A DNA stretch of 14,070 bases, taken from the NCBI GenBank assembly GCA_024196135.1, contig JAMQCK010000913.1:1-14070 (forward strand), written 5' to 3'. Below are positions 1 to 6,480 of this stretch, piece after piece. The translations under genes were made by a program, and so were the position numbers. The DNA is from Pleurotus ostreatus/Saccharomyces cerevisiae fusant. Taxonomy: Eukaryota > Opisthokonta. Within the stretch, counting starts at the first letter, position 1, and each line of letters opens with the position of its first letter. The notes beneath the pieces are model-generated. The model searched no databases. It was not told where the DNA came from and saw only the letters and a list, made by a program, of their open reading frames with translations.

Positions 1-59
1 GCGAGATCGGCACAAGCGGTTGAGGGGAGCGCTGGGGGAGCGGAAAGACCTCAAAGTAG

Positions 60-254
60 AGCATGACGCAGGCAATCGCATTGGAGAAGGAGCCCTTGAT
101 AAAGAGTTTAGCCGGCGGCAGGCTCGCGTCAGGCCCACCGGAGATGGCGCTCGAGGCCGCTAGGAAGCTGCAGAACGACGGAGAGGGCTCAGCGACGCCA
201 GCAGCGACGTTCGGGCATGTTGTGGCTCGAGAGAAAAGTCGAACACGGACATAG
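60..254 (+). CDS. Possible last exon of an upstream gene, product unknown
   Basis: An open frame of 63 codons from an ATG at 63 ends at a TAG at 252-254. Two in-frame stops lie just upstream, at 21-23 and 57-59, so it can join a longer gene only by splicing. The bases before 60 end in AAAGTAG, which could serve as a 3' splice site. The protein is hydrophilic, with a run of Ala, Glu and Lys (ALEKEPLIKSL, then EMALEAARKLQ) and an Arg/Thr-rich tail. No domain or family was recognised. Codon choice is compatible with coding but does not prove it. The opposite strand is also open over much of the stretch. It could equally be noncoding 3' sequence. Low confidence. Confidence 0.3.
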   Translation, partial: SMTQAIALEKEPLIKSLAGGRLASGPPEMALEAARKLQNDGEGSATPAATFGHVVAREKSRTRT

Positions 255-613
255 CGGTTCAAAATCCGTGAAGTGGAAAATAGCGCCAAGCCCATGTCAT
301 CGGCGCGCCCCCGCAAGTCGAGGGCGGCGGTCCCATGACGCGCACCCTCGTGCGCTCAACCTGCACATGGTTGACGTCTCCGAGCTCCTCAACGGCGCGC
401 TGCATCGACTCTTGGCGACACGACCGACAGGCCAACCAGCGACAACGAGAGCGTTCGGACGACGTTCGGCGATGAAGTGCATTCTCGGGCGTTGCCGACG
501 GCTCGTCACATGACGTGTGCGTGCCGAGGAATTCGTGGCGCTTCACGAACGCGGACCGGAGTGCCGCTTTGTCACCGCCGAAAATTCGGAGTGCTCGTTC
601 AGAGTCGACGGCC
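255..613. promoter_or_regulatory. Upstream region of the MPP-alpha gene
   Basis: No gene is supported here. Open frames on both strands lack recognisable protein features and look like chance frames in GC-rich DNA. The stretch presumably holds the promoter and 5' untranslated region of the gene starting at 614. A cluster TCACATGACGTG at 506-517 resembles E-box and CRE half-sites, but there is no direct evidence that it functions. No TATA box is obvious near the start codon. Confidence 0.4.
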
Positions 614-2260
614 ATGCACAGAGCGAGAGTGATTGCGCGCCGGGGGAACAGGCTTCCCAAACAATGCAGACAGCTGCAGCACCTTGCGCCGAGCCCGTCA
701 GTGCAGCTGACGACGCTCCCCAACAAGATCAGAGTCGCAACGGAGCGCACACCCGGTCACTTCTCCTCTGTCGGACTCTATGTCGATGCGGGTTCGCGCT
801 ATGAGACCCCGGACATACTGGGAGTTAGTCACTTCCTGGACAGGATGGCGTTCAAGGTGAGTGCAGAATGACTAGAGAAGTACCGCGCTAACGTCGCAAT
901 AGTCCACCAAGAACCGCACGGAAGAGGAGATGGCCGCTGCCATCCACTCACTCGGCAGTCAGATCCTTTGCTCGTCAACACGAGAGGCGCTCATGTACCA
1001 GTCCTCCCACTTTCACGACGGCACACCTCTCGCGGTCTCTTTGATAGCAGACACCGTATGCAACCCACTGTTCACGCCAGAGGAAGTAGAGGCGCAGCGT
1101 GATGCGGCAGCGTACGAGGTCCGCGAGATCTCCTCCAAACCCGAGATGATCCTCCCGGAAATCTTGCACGGAGTCGCGTACAACCACACTGGCTTGGGGA
1201 ACTCGCTTCTTTGCCCACCAGAGCGAATAGACAAGATCACCCCGGAAACATTGCGGCGAGCCATGGACCTCTGGTACAAGCCAGAGCGCATGGTCGTGGC
1301 AGGCGTCGGCATGCAACACGAAGAACTCGTTGAGCTCGTCGACAAGCACTTCGCGTCGCTTAAAACCGCCTCCGCCCCTTCCCCACAATCCCGCGCCGCC
1401 TCCCAGCAGACTCCGCAGCATCTCCTCAACCCCCATACCCCCTCCGTCACGAAGACGCTCACCCGCGCCGCGTCATATCTATTCCCCAACTCCGCCAACG
1501 ATGCCCCCTCCCAACTCACCACTCAATCAACATATACCGGCGGCCACGAGCACATCCACGACACGTCGACCGAGTTCAACCACCTGTACATCGCGTTCGA
1601 GGGCGGCGGGATCAACGACGAGGATATCTTTGCGCTCGCGACGATGCAGGTCCTGCTCGGCGGCGGCGGCTCGTTCTCCGCGGGCGGCCCCGGGAAGGGG
1701 ATGTACTCGCGTCTGTACACGCACATCCTCAACCACTTCCCGCAAATCGACCACTGCGCGTCGTTCCACCACATCTACACCGACTCGTCGCTGTTTGGTC
1801 TCTTCGCGTCCTTCGTGCCGGCCTCGTCTGGCCTGCGCGGCGGGAACACGCCCGGGCAGATCCTGCCGCACCTGGTGCACCAGTTGAGCTTGCTCCTGTA
1901 CACTGCGGTGCCGGAGAAGGAGCTCGAGCGCGCCAAGAACCAGCTCAAGTCCAGCATGATGATGGCCCTCGAGAGCCGCGCCGTCGAGGTCGAGGACCTT
2001 GGGCGTCAAGTAAGTCCTCTGCCATTCTTTCCTTGTTCTTTGCGTGCTGACGTCGCCCCTAGCTTCTCGTCGGCAACCGCCGCGAGCCCATCGAGGAGAT
2101 GGTTGAGAAGATCGACCGCCTCACGCCCGCCGACATCCAGCGCGTCGCCACCCGCTTCTGGGGCCACGGCTCCGAGCGCAAGCCGACCGTCGTGTGCATG
2201 GGCCACGAGCACACCGGCGACTGGCAGAGCGTGTTCCGCAAGTACAGTGTCTCCGTCTGA
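614..2260 (+). CDS. MAS2: Mitochondrial-processing peptidase subunit alpha (MPP-alpha)
   Basis: Three exons join in frame: 614-856, 903-2009 and 2063-2260 (515 aa, normal for the family). The introns are 46 nt (GTGAGT...AATAG, with GCTAAC inside) and 53 nt (GTAAGT...CCTAG). MPP-alpha is the noncatalytic, substrate-recognising half of the matrix heterodimer that removes presequences from imported proteins. Residues 1-30 are Arg-rich with no acidic residues, as expected of a presequence. The M16 fold follows (VGLYVDAGSRYE). The zinc-binding HxxEH of the beta subunit is replaced by HFLDR at 73-77, as expected for alpha. The glycine-rich loop diagnostic of alpha, GGGGSFSAGGPGKG, lies at 334-347. 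A Ser/Pro/Thr-rich linker of about 60 residues (near 235-295) separates the two halves. The first in-frame ATG of the presequence frame is 614, in good context (GCCATGC). Confidence 0.95.
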
Positions 2261-2510
2261 GCGCGTTCAGTGACTCGCTGCAATAGTCTTACCAACTTTC
2301 TGCGGTAGTCCTGTTTGTGTTGTCGCGTCGATGCACTGTTCATCTATCGTACTTACTCCTAATGGAACACTTGTATCAATTATCACCATTCAACGAGAGC
2401 ATGCATGCTATAGCACAGCAAGAACAGTGGTGAGCGTACAGAAGATGAAGCAGCGTGCAACAAGGAATACGAAGTGTGAGGCAAATGAAGCAGAGGTATC
2501 AAGTTACCCC
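2261..2510. other. Convergent intergenic spacer
   Basis: This 250-nt spacer lies between the stop of the MPP-alpha gene (plus strand) and the stop of the BRCA2-like gene (minus strand). It should contain both 3' untranslated regions. It is visibly richer in A and T than the flanking exons. No canonical AATAAA signal, gene or repeat was seen. Confidence 0.5.
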
Positions 2511-5500
2511 CTATGTGAGGGCTTTTAATCTCGTCCACCTGGTATCTCTCCTAGTGCTGAGGTATATCTCTGCGTCAGGCTCGTTGCCCATCCAAGCGCT
2601 CTGCGCTGAGGGCATGAGGTTCGTGATCTAAGCGCAAACTAGATTAGCATTGAGTCGACATACTTGCGCCAAAGTGGCTCACCAAGAAACGATGTCCAAC
2701 TTCGATCGTCCCCTCCGGCCGACCTTCGTAAAGCGCTAGATTCATCACGTCCCAGACGGTGATCTGCGCATTCCGATTTGCAGGCTTCCGCTGCGTTCGT
2801 GCGTCCCGCCCGACGATGACGCGGAAGCTGCGTACGTTGCGCGGCGGGCAGGTTTCCTAAGAATGAATGAGCATGAGTCAAACGGTGAGCACGGGTCATG
2901 GCGGGCACGGGTCCTTCGGCAAGCACCAGTCGTTCGGGGAGCACGAGTCGCTTGGCGGAGGATAAAACAGGCTACATACCGCCAACTCCTTCTCCATATC
3001 GTCCCGCGCCCGTTCGCTCTCTTTCTCGATGGAGTCGCGGATGTACTTGGCCAGCCAGCCGGCTTCGATGACGGAGATGTTGGCGAGCGCCTCGTTTGCG
3101 TCTGCTGGTTCTTCGAGCTGGTCGTAGATGCCGTCTATCGAGTCTGGCGGTGATTCTGCAGGTGAATCAGCTCCCTTTCCAGCGCCAGCATACTGGAGGC
3201 GAACGCCTCACCATTCGGATCGGGCTGAAAGCCTTTCGCAGCCGCCTTCTGCTCGCAACGCTCCGCGTAGCCCAGATATCGATGGACTTTCTTCTCGAAC
3301 ACGGCATGTAGCTTCGCTGCCTCGTTGTCGCGCTTGCGCTGCCACTTGTCGTTTTCGCGCGCTTCGTCGGCTGCTGTACGAGGGCCTTCGCGGCGTGTCG
3401 TGCCGTCCTCTTGCTCGATGAACTCGATGTAGGCAACGGGGTAGGCCTGACGTAACATATATGAGTAAATGTGAGTAGTGATTGAGGTGCACAACGTACT
3501 CTCTCAATGACAAGGTCCAGCACGCAAGCAAGGCCACCGTCCGGGGTTAAACTGCCGAGGGTGCATATATACGGTCCGCCCAATGGCTGGAAGCCTAGTT
3601 TGGCATGCCATGGCGCGAGATGAGAAGAGTTGCCGGACAGGATGAGACATGTCGAGTTGTACGCCTCAAGCACCTCTTGTGGATCTTTACTCTCGCTCGA
3701 TAACTACAAAGATGCATCAGCTGTCAATTCCTGTGGAGGCATTCGGAGCGCCTACCCTCGCGCCAGCCATAGCGATTTTGCGTCCGACTCTGATGAGCCC
3801 GCGACGGACGGCTCTAGCCATAGGCTCGTCGACCTGTGCCCTTAATCTGTACCACCCATCTGTGACTTCCAGCTCAGGGTGCGGTTCCAACGGTATGCCT
3901 TCGTCGTCCACGCCACGCTCGCTGAAGGTTATCTTCGTTACTGCGAGCACCATGGGCGAGGTCGAGGGAGCGTCGCGGGTGGTAATGAGGCGAAGGGCGG
4001 GGCGGGAAGGGCTGTTGAGCTCACGCTCATACCTATAGACAGTTGAGTTAGGCGTACAGGAGTCAAAGTAAGTGCACTGACCTGTATGTCAACTGGTCAA
4101 TGACTTCTTCCCAGCACCATCGCTTAGGCGAGCCCTTAGGGCGGGTCTCGTCCTCCGGGTCCAAGGCGACCATGGCCGCCAACTTCCACAAGATCAGACT
4201 CCAGTGGTTGTCAACCCAAGGCTTTGTCACAAGCGTGCAACCTCTCTTCAAAAGTGTGTCCAATGCTTCCGGTGGACCGAGCTCGACAGGTTCACCACTT
4301 GGTCCTGGCGGGCCGTAGAAGAAGTAGTCAATCGCAGTGGCTGGGGTGATTTCTTCGAGTTCGGCGAGGTTCGTCACTCCCATCTCGACAAGCTCGGAAG
4401 CGGTGAAGGATTGAGGCTCGAGGCCGGATTCGGACAAAGGCTTCTTGCCAGGCTTTGCGCCTGGACATGATCGTCAGCTATCGAGTGCAAACGTGAGAAG
4501 CACTCTACTCACTTAAACTCTCCTGGCCTCGTGAAGCGGGTGTATGCGTAGAAATTTGGGCACTCTGAGTTACCGTGCGCTCTGGGGCCTTGCCTTTGCT
4601 CTGCGGTGCCGCGGATAACATAGCGGCGGCGGCCTGCTTCGCTTTCTCCTCGCGCTGCTTGCGCTCCAGCTCAAGCCGACCAGCTTGCCCTGGTCCCATA
4701 CCCTGCTTGAACGGCGTCTTAAAGGCCGATGGGGTGTGACGCGACTGTGGACGCCTGACTTGCGGGGTCTGATACGAGCTCGTGCTGGCCACTGGTCGTT
4801 GCGGCGTGGCCTGAGGGTGAGCCGAAAGCTGGGAGCTGGCCTTCGAGAAAGTTGATGTATGTGGATTCTGAGGGTTGAGTGGCGAGTTCGCATATGACTT
4901 CTTGACCGCGCCAGGAGCAAGTAGTGGTGATTTGAATGGTTTAGGACGATTGGCTAAAGGTGCCTTCATAGATGGCGGTTTCGAGGATGAGGGTGTAGTG
5001 GCTGAGGCAGAGTTGACCGACTGGGGAATCTCCCGCAATGCAGGACGGACTGGCGTTTCGGGGATGGCAGATGGCGGCGCGGCAGCATTACTCGATAGAT
5101 CTGCGCCTTGCTCACTATCGGCGGTGTCATCTTGCCAAATGTCGCTCAGGCGTTGCTTGGCCTTTTCCAGTGCGGCCTTCGAAGGCATGAGCACACCCTT
5201 GTTGGATGCTTTCTGGAATCCGATAACGGGCATATCAGGGACAGCGGCGACGGATGAGGCGGTTTGGAAGGCAGGGACTGCGCCGGCGCGCGTAAAGGCT
5301 GATGCGGCAACAAATAAAGGTTCCTCTACAGCAGCAGCAGGAGCGTCTGCGCTGAACCAGGAAGAGTAATCACGTTCTGGCGGTGCTTCGGGGGATGGGG
5401 AGCGCTCATAGCTGAATCCAGTGTCTCCTGCGACAAGGGGGATCTTGGTCGCAGACGTGAAGCCAGATTGAGGGGGAAGCTTAGAGGCCGACTGAAAGGA

Positions 5501-5867
5501 TGCGGAGGCAGGCTTGAAGGAGGGAATGTGTGATGCTGCTTGGAAGCCGGTACTCGCGCTCGATCCCGCCTCCACGTCGGTAGTTGGGCCTGCAAGAAAG
5601 GGATTCTCGTCCGAGTGAGGGCGCGCATCTGAGCCTTCTTCGTTGGCGATGAATATTTGTGATGAGGAACGTGAGTGGACGGCGTTGATCTTGTCGAAGA
5701 CCGCGATCTCCTCCTGGCTTATGTTGCCGAGCATGTCATCGTAGTTGGGGGATGAAAGCAGTCTCTGCCGCTTGCGCGCGGGGGATGCGGGAGGGGTTGC
5801 GTCTAATCATAAGGGTGGCCATTAGAGGCTGCTTGTCGCGGTAAGACGCGTGCTCACCGTGGGGCAT
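2511..5867 (-). CDS. BRH2: BRCA2/Brh2-family recombination mediator
   Basis: Nine exons join in frame to 953 aa: 5867-5858, 5802-4513, 4460-4082, 4032-3756, 3703-3500, 3446-3212, 3155-2980, 2856-2683 and 2627-2511. Introns are 49-56 nt except one of 123 nt. The family loads RAD51 onto single-stranded DNA with the help of DSS1. Visible parts in order are: a basic RKRQR nuclear-signal-like stretch at 13-17; several FxxA motifs at 90-202; one good BRC element at 199-226 (FQKASNKG, then LEKAKQRL); a Ser/Pro-rich linker with FKTPFK; the helical domain with LILWKLAAM and QLTYRYERE; OB1 (ELEVTDGWYRLRAQVD, then WHAKLGF); PDGGLACVLDLVIERAYP; a charged tower-like helical insertion; and the rest of OB2 (ITVWDVMNLALYEG, FLITNLMPSAQSAWM). 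Fungal Brh2 also lacks OB3. The coding part of exon 1 is only 10 nt, and no other start gives the basic N-terminus. The match to human and Ustilago proteins is from memory. Confidence 0.93.
2857..2979 (-). other. Expanded intron 7 of the BRCA2-like gene
   Basis: On the minus strand the intron runs from GTATGT at 2979 to TTCTTAG at 2857. It joins exon 7 (ending MEKELA) to exon 8 (starting ETCPPRN) in phase 0. At 123 nt it is more than twice the length of the gene's other introns, and a tandem repeat accounts for the extra length. No uninterrupted frame crosses it that would suit the protein. Confidence 0.85.
2869..2956 (+). repeat. Degenerate 18-bp minisatellite inside an intron
   Basis: Five units lie head to tail: 2869-2886, 2887-2902 (16 nt), 2903-2920, 2921-2938 and 2939-2956. 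The plus-strand consensus is about GAGCACGGGTCGTTCGGC, with GCAC (GCAT in unit 1) and the GTC/GTCA core best kept. The array lies wholly within intron 7 of the minus-strand BRCA2-like gene. Read on the plus strand, three units give a GHGSFG/KHQSFG/EHESLG hexapeptide pattern. The 16-nt unit breaks the frame, so it is not treated as coding. Confidence 0.8.
5135..5545 (-). other. RAD51-binding region of the BRCA2 homologue (FxxA series and BRC element)
   Basis: This segment encodes about residues 90-226. FxxA tetrapeptides occur at residues 90 (FQAA), 99 (FKPA), 106 (FQSA), 118 (FTSA), 167 (FVAA), 173 (FTRA), 182 (FQTA) and 199 (FQKA). Six of them are followed by Ser or Thr. Only the last continues into a full BRC-like second half, LEKAKQRLSDIW. 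In known BRC repeats the FxxA residues fill the RAD51 oligomerisation pockets. Binding by the seven short copies is inferred only from this resemblance. Confidence 0.75.
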
Positions 5868-5897
5868 GATGAGCAAAGGCAAGATGTGATTGGCGCG
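5846..5897. promoter_or_regulatory. E2F/MBF-like sites at the start of the BRCA2 homologue
   Basis: ACGCGT, the MluI cell-cycle box, is at 5846-5851 inside the first intron. TTGGCGCG, an E2F-like site that also contains the ACGCG core and a CCAAT box on the minus strand, is at 5890-5897, about 23 nt upstream of the ATG at 5867. In fungi such sites bind MBF-type G1/S factors that drive replication and repair genes. Function here is inferred from the motifs and the nature of the gene. Short GC-rich sites can occur by chance. Confidence 0.4.
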
Positions 5898-6480
5898 TAA
5901 ACGTTATCCGCGTCACACCAACTCACACGTCACGGGATCGCGCAGCCCCTTGTCCCGAACTTCAACTTGCGCCGTCCTCCATCTCCCATGCTGACCTCTG
6001 CATGGCACAATCCTTTCGGACCTAGTTCGCAGTTCCCTCAAGAGGCTTGCTGTGATCACGCATTCCCACTCCCGCCACAAGTGCTATTGTCCTCGTTACG
6101 CCGTGGATTCTGCCGCATTGATACCACTGAGGTAGTCTTGCCACCGCTTTCCGGAGAATGTCTCCGAGCTCTGTGTAGTACTGGTCATCTGTGTATGAAT
6201 ACGATGTATGTTTGTACAGTGTCACATTACTGGTCCGAGAGCAATAGAACCTCCACTTTCTGGAAAATAAGCGATCACCTTCCGTCTTGACCATCATCTC
6301 CTTTTCCCACAAACACCATAAACACAGGGCCGTACAACGGTCACCATTGGTGCCCTCTGCAGCTGTATTTCTCCCCGTGGGCGCGACGACCGCGCGGATT
6401 CCTCGTTTATTTTGAACGACCAAACAAACCGGAATCCAGCTGGCACGCCCGACTCAGGCAGCTTGAAACCGCCATCCGCC
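5868..6480. promoter_or_regulatory. Shared divergent upstream region of the BRCA2-like and taxilin-like genes
   Basis: This 613-nt region lies between two oppositely directed start codons (5867 minus, 6481 plus). No supportable gene was found; open frames on either strand show no recognisable protein. Beside the sites near 5890, it has an ACGTCAC (CRE-like) motif near 5927. A TACTGGTC octamer occurs twice, near 6179 and 6229. No clear TATA box was seen for the taxilin-like gene. Confidence 0.45.

Noticed and set aside
259..750. Overlapping open frames on both strands upstream of and across MPP-alpha exon 1
   Set aside because: No homology was recognised, they overlap the real presequence exon, and composition explains them.
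1330..1887. 185-codon plus-strand open frame rich in Ser, Arg and Thr
   Set aside because: It is the other plus-strand frame of MPP-alpha exon 2. Its composition is what C-rich third positions produce when read out of frame.
1527..2009. 160-codon minus-strand open frame across MPP-alpha exon 2
   Set aside because: It is a shadow of a strongly coding, GC-rich exon. The plus-strand frame has a clear conserved protein, and the antisense product shows no recognisable domain.
2863..3153. Plus-strand frame with an EHES/GHGSFG-like repeat as a possible repeat protein
   Set aside because: The repeat frame is broken by the 16-nt unit, the array lies in an intron of the opposite strand, and the rest overlaps real BRCA2 exons.
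3717..3755. Continuation of OB1 as VGAPNASTGIDS up to a stop
   Set aside because: This looked like coding with a missing donor. Reading GTAGGC at 3755 to TTTGTAG at 3704 as a 52-nt intron restores frame and the conserved GARL...EVLEAYNST segment, so these codons are intronic.
4875..5369. 164-codon plus-strand open frame opposite the BRCA2 homologue
   Set aside because: It is antisense to the FxxA and linker region of exon 2. It has no promoter or family features, while the minus strand has the BRC motif and correct splice joins.
5967..6423. Open frames of 107 and 133 codons on opposite strands in the divergent spacer
   Set aside because: There are no recognisable domains, the two overlap each other, and the first lacks an ATG start. 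They are treated as chance frames in a promoter region.
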